The position numbers were made by a program, and so were the translations under genes. This document shows, piece after piece, positions 1-7,408 of a stretch of DNA of 64,000 bases (within the stretch, counting starts at the first letter, position 1; each line of letters opens with the position of its first letter). The stretch spans positions 49,454 through 113,453 of the forward strand of contig CAJUKE010000003.1 in assembly GCA_910587075.1 (NCBI GenBank), in the 5' to 3' direction. The notes beneath the pieces are model-generated. The model was not told where the DNA came from. It saw only the letters and a program-made list of their open reading frames with translations, and made no database searches. Origin of the DNA: an uncultured Muribaculaceae bacterium (GTDB lineage Bacteria; Bacteroidota; Bacteroidia; Bacteroidales; Muribaculaceae).

Positions 1-765
1 GCCGGGGCGCGCTACGCGAAGGCCATCGGCGAGCGGGGCGCGTGGGGTGTAGGGCTACGTTATTTCGGCTATGGCGAAATCAAGGCTGCCGACGAGACGG
101 GCGTGATCACCGGCACTTTCTCCCCGAAGGATATAAACTTCTCGGGCTCTTTCTCCTACGACATCACCGACCGCATACGCGGCGGCATCACCGTGAAGTT
201 TCTTTACAGCGCCTACGAGCAGTACTCGGCAATGGCCGTGGCGGCTGACCTGGGCCTGAACTACTATGACCCTGACCACGATTTCTCGGCCTCGATTGTC
301 GGGGCGAATCTCGGCGGCCAGGTAAAGCGCTTCAACGAGCAGAACGACCGCCTCCCGATGGACCTCCGCATCGGTCTCGCCAAAGGGTTCTCCGGCATAC
401 CGCTCCGCATTTCGGTGACGGCCTGGAACCTCACCAAGTGGCACCTGCCATACTGGGAGAGCGGCGACGGCACCTCCTCGGAGCCGTTCAAGAAGAAAGA
501 CTCGTTTACCTCCAACCTGTTCCGCCATCTGGTTTTCGGCCTGGACTTCGCTCCGAGCGACCGCTTTTTCGTGGCGCTCGGCTACAACTATAAGACCCGC
601 ACCGATATGTCGACCTACAAGCGCTCCTTCCTCAGCGGTTTCTCGCTCGGGGCGGGGCTCAACCTGCGCAAGGTTAGTCTCGCGGTGGCGCTGGCCCAGC
701 CGCATACCGGGGCTACAACGTTTATGTTCAACCTGAATCTCAATTTGCAGGACCTTCTGCATTGA
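1..765 (+). CDS. porQ: Type IX secretion protein PorQ, C-terminal part (5' truncated)
   Basis: The reading frame is open from base 1 and ends at TGA 763-765, giving the last 254 residues of an outer-membrane beta-barrel-like protein. The family is usually about 330-350 residues, so the N-terminus lies left of the window. What is visible is alternating hydrophobic and aromatic strands (FGLDFAPSDRFFVALGYNY) and a C-terminus of barrel type ending FNLNLNLQDLLH. The porQ-cmk-ispH order is a familiar Bacteroidales arrangement, and this context supports the call as much as the sequence does. PorQ is an accessory component of the type IX secretion system, thought to sit in the outer membrane and resembling PorV. 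Stop and next start are 11 nt apart, so the gene is probably cotranscribed with cmk. Confidence 0.8.
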   Translation, partial: AGARYAKAIGERGAWGVGLRYFGYGEIKAADETGVITGTFSPKDINFSGSFSYDITDRIRGGITVKFLYSAYEQYSAMAVAADLGLNYYDPDHDFSASIVGANLGGQVKRFNEQNDRLPMDLRIGLAKGFSGIPLRISVTAWNLTKWHLPYWESGDGTSSEPFKKKDSFTSNLFRHLVFGLDFAPSDRFFVALGYNYKTRTDMSTYKRSFLSGFSLGAGLNLRKVSLAVALAQPHTGATTFMFNLNLNLQDLLH

Positions 766-776
766 TATATCACATT

Positions 777-1484
777 ATGACTGAGAATAAGAAAATCATA
801 ATCGCCATCGACGGCTTCTCCTCCTCCGGCAAAAGCACCATGGCGAAGGCATTGGCGCGCCGTATCGGCTACCGCTATGTCGATACCGGGGCTATGTACC
901 GCGCTGTGACGCTTTTCGCTATGCGCACGGGGCTGATCGCTCCCGACGGCACCGTTGACGCCGAGGCGCTCGCCGCGCGTCTCCCAGAAATCGCAATCTC
1001 GTTCGCGCTGATGCCCGACGGCTCGCAGCACACCCTGCTCAACGGGGAGGATGTCGAGGCTGAGATCCGCGGCATGGAGGTGTCGAACCGCGTGTCGCCC
1101 GTGTCGGCCATCGCCGCCGTGCGCCGCGACCTCGTCGCGAAGCAGCAGGCCTTCGGCCGCGAGCGCGGCATAGTGATGGACGGCCGCGACATCGGCACCA
1201 CCGTGTTTCCCGACGCCGAGCTTAAAATCTTCCTCGACGCCCCGGCCGAGTGCCGCGCCGAGCGCCGCGTGAAGGAACTCCGCGCCAAGGGCCAGGAGGT
1301 GAGCTACGACGAAGTGGTCGCCAACGTGAAGTCGCGCGACCATATCGACCAGACCCGCGAGGAGAGCCCGCTGCGCCGTGCCGCCGACGCCATCGGCCTC
1401 GACAACTCCTCCATGACCATCGAGGAGCAGGACGCCTGGCTTATGGAGCGCTTCAACGAGGCTGTAAACCAAGCCGGGGCCTGA
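777..1484 (+). CDS. cmk: (d)CMP kinase
   Basis: A 235-residue cytidylate kinase that transfers phosphate from ATP to CMP or dCMP in pyrimidine nucleotide salvage and supply, in the cytosol. The P-loop GFSSSGKST is at residues 13-21. The CMP-binding insert has YVDTGAMYRAVT and the later segment VMDGRDIGTTVFPDAELKIFL, both classic for the family, and the length fits. I start at ATG 777 rather than an in-frame TTG at 762, because the TTG overlaps the porQ stop and would add five residues not seen in the family. The stop at 1484 is 2 nt before the ispH start, which suggests translational coupling. Confidence 0.95.
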   Translation: MTENKKIIIAIDGFSSSGKSTMAKALARRIGYRYVDTGAMYRAVTLFAMRTGLIAPDGTVDAEALAARLPEIAISFALMPDGSQHTLLNGEDVEAEIRGMEVSNRVSPVSAIAAVRRDLVAKQQAFGRERGIVMDGRDIGTTVFPDAELKIFLDAPAECRAERRVKELRAKGQEVSYDEVVANVKSRDHIDQTREESPLRRAADAIGLDNSSMTIEEQDAWLMERFNEAVNQAGA

Positions 1485-1486
1485 CC

Positions 1487-2356
1487 ATGGCGCGCATCGA
1501 GATTGACGCCGACTCGGGCTTCTGCTTCGGAGTGGTGACGGCCATCAACAAGGCCGAGGAGGAACTCGCCAAGGGGGAGGGCACGCTCTACTGCCTTGGC
1601 GACATCGTGCATAACTCCGACGAGGTGAGTCGCCTGGCCGCCAAGGGGTTGCGCATCATCAACCACGACGACCTCCGGGAGCTTAACGGCGCGAGGGTGC
1701 TTCTGCGCGCCCACGGCGAACCCCCGTCGACCTACCGTGCGGCCCGCGAGCGCGGCATCGAGCTGATCGACGCCACCTGTCCGGTGGTGCTCCGCCTCCA
1801 GCGCCGCATCAAGGAGTGCCACGACCGCCCGCTCCCCGAGCGGCCCCAGATCGTGATTTACGGCAAGCTCGGCCATGCCGAGGTCAACGGCCTGGTAGGG
1901 CAGACCGACGGCGAGGCGATCGTCGTGGAAAGCGTGGCCGACCTCGACCGCGTCGATTTCTCCCGCCCGGTGGCGCTCTATTCGCAGACTACCAAGCCGA
2001 TTTCCGGCCTGATGGAGATTTCAGCCGAAATCGAGCGGCGTATGGCGCCCGGGGTGAACTTCGAGAGCTACGACACAATCTGCCGCCAGGTGGCCAACCG
2101 GGTTGAGAAGCTCCAGCGTTTCGCCCGGGGGCACGACGCGGTGATTTTCGTTTCCGGCAAGAAGAGCAGCAACGGCAAGGTGCTGTATGCCAACTGCCTG
2201 GAGGTTAATCCCCGCACCCATATGGTGAGTAACCCCGAGGAAATCGACCCCGAGTGGCTCGCCGGAGCGGAGACAATAGGCGTGTGCGGCGCTACCTCGA
2301 CCCCCCGATGGCTTATGGAGCGTGTAAAGGAAAAGATTGAGAGCCTCCAGGGCTGA
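1487..2356 (+). CDS. ispH: 4-hydroxy-3-methylbut-2-enyl diphosphate reductase
   Basis: A 289-residue IspH (LytB), the last enzyme of the MEP isoprenoid pathway, which reduces HMBPP to IPP and DMAPP with a [4Fe-4S] cluster. The three cluster cysteines are visible: C13 in GFCFGV, C98 in DATCPVV and C199 in YDTICRQV. The C-terminal CGATSTP segment is also present. The open frame extends upstream into cmk, but ATG 1487, 2 nt after the cmk stop, gives the normal N-terminus with the GFCFGV motif at residue 11. It is the third gene of the porQ-cmk-ispH run. Confidence 0.96.
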   Translation: MARIEIDADSGFCFGVVTAINKAEEELAKGEGTLYCLGDIVHNSDEVSRLAAKGLRIINHDDLRELNGARVLLRAHGEPPSTYRAARERGIELIDATCPVVLRLQRRIKECHDRPLPERPQIVIYGKLGHAEVNGLVGQTDGEAIVVESVADLDRVDFSRPVALYSQTTKPISGLMEISAEIERRMAPGVNFESYDTICRQVANRVEKLQRFARGHDAVIFVSGKKSSNGKVLYANCLEVNPRTHMVSNPEEIDPEWLAGAETIGVCGATSTPRWLMERVKEKIESLQG

Positions 2357-2378
2357 TTACTGAGAACCTTGATAAGCA

Positions 2379-2687
2379 ATGAGACGTTTTACACTTATGA
2401 TCGCCGCCTCGGCGCTTCTCGTCCTCGGCGCCGCGTCGTGCGGCGAGTCGGAGAAGCAGAAGCGCGAGGAGACCACGGCCCGAGTGCTCGGAAGGGCGCA
2501 GGCGCTCGAACTCTCGGCCGACCTGCCGCTTGACTCCATAGAGATGGAGAAGCTGCTGATCGACGTACGCTCCCGCGAGACGGAGCTCCGCCGCCGGGGT
2601 CACGACCGGGTGGCTGACATCTACCTGGAGTCGTTTCTCGCGGCTCTCGACTCGGTGAATCCGGCCCTCGCCGCCGAGATACGCTGA
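2379..2687 (+). CDS. Small lipoprotein of unknown function
   Basis: A 102-residue protein with a signal peptide ending in a lipobox-like LGAASCGES, so it is probably a lipoprotein with the lipidated cysteine near residue 22. The rest is charged and predicted helical, rich in Glu, Arg and Leu, with no domain I recognise. The start at ATG 2379 leaves a 22-nt gap after ispH, so it could be cotranscribed. Nothing in the sequence points to a substrate or partner. The lipoprotein call is moderate and the function is unknown. Confidence 0.65.
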   Translation: MRRFTLMIAASALLVLGAASCGESEKQKREETTARVLGRAQALELSADLPLDSIEMEKLLIDVRSRETELRRRGHDRVADIYLESFLAALDSVNPALAAEIR

Positions 2688-2721
2688 CACCGCCCCCCTC
2701 GCCCCCGCCGTTCCATCTTTG

Positions 2722-2756
2722 CTCTCTTCCTCTCCTCCTCCCTCCCTCCTCTCTCC
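2722..2756 (+). other. 35-nt uninterrupted pyrimidine tract upstream of nhaA
   Basis: Every base from 2722 to 2756 is C or T on the + strand, in the leader of nhaA and ending 28 nt before its start codon. The preceding bases 2688-2714 are also C-rich. Such a tract would leave an unstructured C/U leader if transcribed, or could form triplex-like structure in supercoiled DNA. Its role is not evident. Confidence 0.8.
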
Positions 2757-2784
2757 GCAACCCTATCGATTCAACTATCTGTTT

Positions 2785-4188
2785 ATGGACAAATTGACTT
2801 CGCATCTCCGAGAGGAGACTACCGGCGTCTTTTATGCCGCCACCCAGGCTATCCGCCGCCACGCGTCGGGTAGTACAGTTCTTATCGTGGCCACGGTTGC
2901 CGCGCTCGTGATCGCCAACATCCCGCAGTTCAACCACCTCTACTTCGAGTTCTGGGAGCAAGAGGTGCGTCTGCAGCTCGGCTCTTTCAACATCTTCTCG
3001 CACGGAGGCCATCCGATGACGCTGCTGGCCTTCATCAACGACACGCTGATGGCGATTTTCTTTTTCACTATAGGTCTGGAAATCAAGCGCGAGATATTGG
3101 TCGGCGAGCTGTCGTCGTTCCGCAAGGCGCTCCTCCCCATCATTGGCGCTTGCGGAGGTATGATAGTGCCGGTTGTAATATTCACGCTCTTCGGCCGCGG
3201 CACTGATTACGCCCAGGGCGCCGCGATACCTATGGCCACCGACATCGCCTTCTCGCTCGGCATACTGTCGATACTCGGCAGCCGCGTGCCAGTGGCGCTG
3301 AAAGTGTTCCTCACCACCCTGGCGGTGGTCGACGACATCGGCGGCATCATAGTGATCGCGACCTGCTATTCCACCGGCATCGAGTATGTGCCGCTCCTGG
3401 TGGCCGTCGTCGTGCTCGGTATTCTTGTGCTCGGCCAGCTTATGCGCATCCAGAGTAAGATTTTCTACCTCACGCTCGGCGGAGTGGTGTGGTTCCTGTT
3501 CCTGAACTCCGGGCTCCATCCCACCATCGCCGGAGTGCTCGTGGCGTTCTGCGTGCCCGCCAAGCCGGTGTTCAACCCCAAGAAGTACATCCAGCTCATC
3601 CGCGACTCGATAGGCCACTTCCGCGCCGAGGACGACGAGACCCTCAACCGCCGCTCGATCCTCAGCCACCAGCAGATGGACTGGCTCAAGCAGGTCGAGA
3701 GCGCGTCCGACAAAGTGATTTCGCCTCTCCAGGAGCTTGAGGACTCGCTCCACCCGATTGTCAACTACTTCATCATACCCCTCTTCGCCTTCGCCAATGC
3801 CGGCATATTCCTGCTCGACATGGATCCCGCGAGCATCGTCGAGGGTGTGTCATTGGCGGTTATTGTCAGCCTCGTGGCCGGTAAGTTCATCGGCATCTTC
3901 TCCTTCTCCTGGCTTGCCGTGAAGCTCGGCATCGCGCCCAAGCCCCACGGGGCCAACTGGATAATGATGGCCGGGGCCGCGATGCTCGGCGGTATCGGTT
4001 TCACCGTGTCGCTCTTTATCGCCAACCTCTCGTTCGGCACCCCCGAGCAGATCGACCTCCTGAACCACGCCAAGCTCGGCATCGTCGGTGGCTCGCTGAT
4101 AGCCGGCATCCTCGGCTTCCTCATCCTCGCCCGCTCCCTCCCGGCCCACGCCCCCCAGGAGGGCGAGCCCTACCCCGCAGCGAAATAA
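2785..4188 (+). CDS. nhaA: Na+/H+ antiporter NhaA
   Basis: A 467-residue inner-membrane antiporter that expels Na+ (or Li+) in exchange for protons. The paired aspartates of the ion site are in LAVVDDIGGI, with the upstream ATDIAFSLG helix, as in E. coli NhaA. About eleven to twelve hydrophobic segments can be counted. There is a cytoplasmic insert (about residues 265-325) between membrane helices, longer than in E. coli and typical of some Bacteroidetes members. The frame is open further upstream, but ATG 2785 gives the expected MDKLTSHL start, and the earlier codons translate the pyrimidine tract as low-complexity Ser/Pro. Confidence 0.93.
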   Translation: MDKLTSHLREETTGVFYAATQAIRRHASGSTVLIVATVAALVIANIPQFNHLYFEFWEQEVRLQLGSFNIFSHGGHPMTLLAFINDTLMAIFFFTIGLEIKREILVGELSSFRKALLPIIGACGGMIVPVVIFTLFGRGTDYAQGAAIPMATDIAFSLGILSILGSRVPVALKVFLTTLAVVDDIGGIIVIATCYSTGIEYVPLLVAVVVLGILVLGQLMRIQSKIFYLTLGGVVWFLFLNSGLHPTIAGVLVAFCVPAKPVFNPKKYIQLIRDSIGHFRAEDDETLNRRSILSHQQMDWLKQVESASDKVISPLQELEDSLHPIVNYFIIPLFAFANAGIFLLDMDPASIVEGVSLAVIVSLVAGKFIGIFSFSWLAVKLGIAPKPHGANWIMMAGAAMLGGIGFTVSLFIANLSFGTPEQIDLLNHAKLGIVGGSLIAGILGFLILARSLPAHAPQEGEPYPAAK

Positions 4189-4208
4189 ATCAGAACACTT
4201 TACCAAAC

Positions 4209-4250
4209 AGCAATCCCCCTGAATCCGAGCGCGGTTTCAGGGGGATTGCT
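4209..4250. terminator. Bidirectional hairpin terminator between nhaA and GH28 gene
   Basis: A perfect 15-bp inverted repeat (AGCAATCCCCCTGAA at 4209-4223 with its complement at 4236-4250) around a 12-nt loop lies between two convergent genes, 21 bp after the nhaA stop and 27 bp before the GH28 stop. It can serve both strands. Confidence 0.8.
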
Positions 4251-4276
4251 ATGTTTCGCGGCGGTGGGCCGGGAGG

Positions 4277-5782
4277 TCAGTCGATCGAGAGATTGGTGAC
4301 CCCTTCGCCCTGGGTGTAGGGCTCCTCGGGGGTGTCGATTGCCACGTTGTTGAGGGTGAGGCCGTCGGTGTAGGCCATATGGAAACCCTTGGTGGCCGAG
4401 AAGCGCGAGTTGGAGAGGGTGATGTTTTGCACGGGCATCTCGGGGAGTCCGTTGAAGTGGGCGGCGCGTCCGGCTCCGCGGCAAGAGATGTTGCTCATAT
4501 GTATATTGCGGAACTGGGGTGTCTCCTCGCTCACGGGGGGCACGGGCGCGCCCGGCTTGATGCCGTAGTAGAGGTTGAAGGTGAGGGCGTCCCCGGCGAT
4601 GTCGGTCATTTTGATGTCGTTGATGTGGATATTCTCGACAACGCCGCCGCGGCCGCGGGTCGATTTGAAGCGGAGCCCTACGTCGGTGCCGATGAAGAGG
4701 CAGTCGTTGACCACTATGTCGCGGCAGCCGCCCGACATCTCCGAGCCGACGACGAAGCCGCCGTGGCCGTGGTAAACGGTGCAACCCTCGATGAGTACGT
4801 CGCGGCAGGGAACGCCGCGGTCGCGCCCCTCTTTGTCGCGCCCGGCCTTGACGCATATCGCGTCGTCGCCCACATCGAAGCGGCTGTTGACCACCAAAAC
4901 GCGGTTGCACGACTCAACGTCGAGTCCGTCGCCGTTCTGGGCGTACCAGGGGTTGCGGATGTTCACGTTGTCGATGATGAGGTTCTCGCACAGCAGCGGG
5001 TGTATGTTCCAGGCCGGGGAGTTTTCGAAAGTGGCGTCGCGCAGAAGCACGTTCTCGCACTCGATGAACGAGAGGAGCACCGGGCGCAGAAAGTCATGGA
5101 AATAGGCCAGGCGGGCGCTGTCGGCGGTGTGGATCTCGTTCTGGAGCGCCTTGTCGGAATAGACCTCGCGGACGCGTTCGTTGGGGAACCATACGTCGCC
5201 CTTCTCATTGACGCAACCTTTGGCGGTGAGCGCCGCCCACTGGGCCGAGGTGGTCTTGGCCCTCTTCACCGGGCGCCAGCACTGGCCGTTGCCGTTGAAG
5301 GTGCCGAAGCCGGTAATCGCGATGTCGTGCTTGCCGCGTGCCGAGAGGGGCGACTTCGCGCGGTAGGTGGGAACACCTTCCCAGTCGGAGGGTGACACGG
5401 GATAGTCGGCGAGGTTCTCGCTGAACATAACCAGGGCGCCGCGGTCGAGGTGCAGCTCCACGTTGCTTTCAAAACTGATGGGGCCGGTGTGCCAGATTCC
5501 CCCGGGCACGTTGAGTTTGCCGCCCCCTTTTTCGGCGAGGTGCGCCATGGCGCGGGCGAACGCCTCGGTGTTCATAGTCACGCCGTCGCCCACGCCGCCG
5601 AAGTCGGTGATCGAAACCTCGTAGGAGGGTATCGACGGTTCGGCTACGGGTGTGAGCTTCACGGGGTGCTCCCGGTCGTAGTACTTGGAATAGTCGGCGG
5701 CAATCAATGCTGCGGGAAGAACTAAGGCGCAGGCGGCCGCGAGGATTCTGTTAGTTGCGGAATGTGTGAGGTTGAGTGTCAT
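4277..5782 (-). CDS. Glycoside hydrolase family 28 (polygalacturonase-like)
   Basis: A 501-residue secreted right-handed beta-helix enzyme of GH28, which hydrolyses galacturonide or related linkages in pectin. The signal peptide is about residues 1-29. Family motifs are in order: NGDGLD (D285), GDD (D306-D307), GHG (H340) and a RxK motif (R371-K373). The acids and the His and Arg/Lys pair match the inverting active site. Members of the family also act on rhamnogalacturonan or xylogalacturonan, so the exact substrate is open. The start at 5782 (MTLNLTHS) is preferred over the longer frame because it directly begins a signal peptide and lies 54 nt after a good promoter -7 box. It stands alone on the minus strand, convergent with nhaA. 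Confidence 0.9.
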   Translation of the reverse strand: MTLNLTHSATNRILAAACALVLPAALIAADYSKYYDREHPVKLTPVAEPSIPSYEVSITDFGGVGDGVTMNTEAFARAMAHLAEKGGGKLNVPGGIWHTGPISFESNVELHLDRGALVMFSENLADYPVSPSDWEGVPTYRAKSPLSARGKHDIAITGFGTFNGNGQCWRPVKRAKTTSAQWAALTAKGCVNEKGDVWFPNERVREVYSDKALQNEIHTADSARLAYFHDFLRPVLLSFIECENVLLRDATFENSPAWNIHPLLCENLIIDNVNIRNPWYAQNGDGLDVESCNRVLVVNSRFDVGDDAICVKAGRDKEGRDRGVPCRDVLIEGCTVYHGHGGFVVGSEMSGGCRDIVVNDCLFIGTDVGLRFKSTRGRGGVVENIHINDIKMTDIAGDALTFNLYYGIKPGAPVPPVSEETPQFRNIHMSNISCRGAGRAAHFNGLPEMPVQNITLSNSRFSATKGFHMAYTDGLTLNNVAIDTPEEPYTQGEGVTNLSID

Positions 5783-5835
5783 ATCGCGTAGTGAATTCAC
5801 GGTAGATTTGTATGCGAAAAATAATGTATGCAAAA

Positions 5836-5866
5836 CAAATTTACCGAACTTCGGCCTCACGCGCAA
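5836..5866 (-). promoter_or_regulatory. Promoter for GH28 gene (TTGC-N19-TAAATTTG)
   Basis: On the minus strand, TTGC (5866-5863) is followed after 19 nt by TAAATTTG (5843-5836), a perfect match to the Bacteroidetes -7 consensus TAnnTTTG. The predicted transcript start, about 7 nt further, leaves a leader of about 45-50 nt before the start at 5782. Confidence 0.65.
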
Positions 5867-5966
5867 CCCTCCCGGGCTGAAACGTCATAAATACCCCCGT
5901 TTCCCCACAATTACTCCCCCTCGGATTATCCTCCGCGGGACGCTCGGATACTTGCAATGAAGATTC

Positions 5967-6596
5967 TTAGTCGATGTCGGCGGGAGCCACCGGCCCCTCG
6001 CGCAGTATCTCGGGCGCCTTCGGGTCGAGCAGAGAGATGATGGCCGAGTCGGCTCCGGCGGGCGATTCGCCGCCGTCGATCATAAGGGCTATGGCGCTCT
6101 CGCGGCCGTAGCGGTGGGCTATGGCCTCAGGGTTGGCGAGCTCTTCGGGTTCGGCATCCTCCCAGTTGGCGGTGGCCGAGAGGAGGGGATTGCCGAGCGC
6201 TTCCGCCAGGCGGCGGGCTATGGCGTTGTCGGGCACTCGGGTGCCTACCTCCTTGCGCCCCTTGAAAGCCTTGGAGAGGCGGGTGGAGGCTGGGAGAATG
6301 AATGTGAACGGCCCCGGCAGGTTGGCGCGCATAATTCGGTAGGCTTCGTTGTCGATACGGGCGTAGTCGCTGGCCTGGGATATGTCGGCGCACACCATCG
6401 AGAGCCGCTGCTTGTCGGGGTTGATACCCTTGAGGCGGCATACGGTCTCCACTGCGCGGTTGTTGAGCGCGTCGCAACCGATGGCATAGTTGGTGTCGGT
6501 GGGGTAGAGGATCACGGCGCCGCGGCGCAGCTCGTCAACGGCTTGGTCGATGTAGCGCTCGTTGATGCTGCTCGGGTACATTTTCAGGGTCTTCAT
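5967..6596 (-). CDS. L-threonylcarbamoyladenylate synthase (TsaC/Sua5 family)
   Basis: A 209-residue YrdC/Sua5-fold protein that makes threonylcarbamoyl-AMP, the precursor of the t6A modification of ANN-decoding tRNAs. Visible are AVILYPTDTNYAIGCDA near residue 27, the nucleotide-binding KxR region (RLKGINPDKQRLSMVC), GPFTFILPAS, and the terminal R-x-G segment EILREGPV. The length fits the single-domain TsaC form without the C-terminal Sua5 domain. It is the last gene of a minus-strand run beginning at 10415, 36 bp after the SUI1-like gene. Confidence 0.88.
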   Translation of the reverse strand: MKTLKMYPSSINERYIDQAVDELRRGAVILYPTDTNYAIGCDALNNRAVETVCRLKGINPDKQRLSMVCADISQASDYARIDNEAYRIMRANLPGPFTFILPASTRLSKAFKGRKEVGTRVPDNAIARRLAEALGNPLLSATANWEDAEPEELANPEAIAHRYGRESAIALMIDGGESPAGADSAIISLLDPKAPEILREGPVAPADID

Positions 6597-6632
6597 GGGT
6601 ATCGGTCTTGGGCTGTGTGGGGAAGGATTGTG

Positions 6633-6971
6633 TCAGATAACGCGGCATTTGAGCCCCATGGCTTTCAGGGCGCTCTCTACCTGGGCGCGTTTGTCGCCCT
6701 GGATGAGGATTTCGCCGCCGCGCGACGAGCCTCCCGTGCCGAGTTTCTTTTTCAGTTCGGCGGCGATGGCGTCCACGGCGTCGTCGTCGACGGTGAAGCC
6801 GCACACGATGGTCGCGGCCTTCCCTTTGCGCCCTTTCTTGTCGAGCAGTATGTCGAGCCGCGCGGTCTCGGCGGCGGTTCCGGCTGCGGGTGCTGCCTCG
6901 GGGGCGGTTTCAGCCGCCGGTTCTTCGGGGAGTTCGGCCATAAGAGAGGCCAAGGAGTCTTTCCAGTCCAT
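6633..6971 (-). CDS. SUI1/eIF1-like translation factor (YciH family)
   Basis: A 112-residue protein with an Ala/Pro/Glu-rich N-terminal half and a C-terminal SUI1 domain (about residues 45-112). The signature is the basic loop KKKLGTGGSSRGGEILIQGD followed by the final helix, as in bacterial YciH proteins related to eukaryotic eIF1. YciH is thought to influence start-site selection or stress-related translation; the exact role in Bacteroidales is not settled. It sits 10 bp after the lipocalin-like lipoprotein gene and 36 bp before the TsaC gene, so both translation-related genes probably share a transcript. Confidence 0.88.
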   Translation of the reverse strand: MDWKDSLASLMAELPEEPAAETAPEAAPAAGTAAETARLDILLDKKGRKGKAATIVCGFTVDDDAVDAIAAELKKKLGTGGSSRGGEILIQGDKRAQVESALKAMGLKCRVI

Positions 6972-6981
6972 AAACCCTTGA

Positions 6982-7380
6982 TTATTCGTTGCGGCGGTGA
7001 TAGTCGTAGGTAACCCCCTGGCGGTCGAGCGAGAGGGTGGTTTCGTTGAAGGCCTCCACCGGGTAGGCGATGCGGGGTGCCACGGTGCCGACCATGGCGG
7101 GATCCCCCTCCTCGATGGTGATGCTCGACGGGTCGGTGGCGATCACGAGGGTGTCGCCGCTGAGCTCCCACCGCCCGGCCACGCTGTAGGTGAGCTCGCC
7201 GGGACGGATGGCGCGGACCACCGCCGAACGGTCGTTTTTCAGCTCGAACATCGGGCGCGAGTCGGATACTGCCGGGAGATAGTAATTACCGACCATCTTT
7301 TCCTCCTGTTCGGAGAGACCTCCGCAGGCTGAGAGGATGGCGGCTGCCGCCGATGCGGCGAGTGTCGGTAACGCTTTCAT
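6982..7380 (-). CDS. Small lipocalin-like lipoprotein
   Basis: A 132-residue protein with a signal peptide and lipobox (AILSACGGL, Cys near residue 19). The remainder looks like a short all-beta domain: a glycine-tryptophan segment VAGRWELSGDTLVIATD and alternating strands suit the small lipocalin-like lipoproteins common in Bacteroidales. It has no catalytic motif. It begins 28 nt after the dihydroorotase stop and belongs to the same run of genes. The lipoprotein call is good; the fold assignment is an inference. Confidence 0.7.
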   Translation of the reverse strand: MKALPTLAASAAAAILSACGGLSEQEEKMVGNYYLPAVSDSRPMFELKNDRSAVVRAIRPGELTYSVAGRWELSGDTLVIATDPSSITIEEGDPAMVGTVAPRIAYPVEAFNETTLSLDRQGVTYDYHRRNE

Positions 7381-7408
7381 ATGCTGTATGTTCGGGGTGA
7401 GGTGCGGG

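Noticed and set aside
2395..3753. 452-codon frame antisense to nhaA
   Set aside because: Low-complexity His/Arg/Glu-rich translation opposite a gene with complete NhaA motifs.
5920..5949. CTCGGAT repeated 23 bp apart upstream of GH28
   Set aside because: Only 7-8 bases match and the spacing does not fit the operators at 26472 and 42125, so chance is likely. The GH28 promoter has a normal -33 box.
5766..5960. 64-codon plus-strand frame upstream of the GH28 gene
   Set aside because: It lies across the GH28 promoter on the other strand and has no signal or motif.
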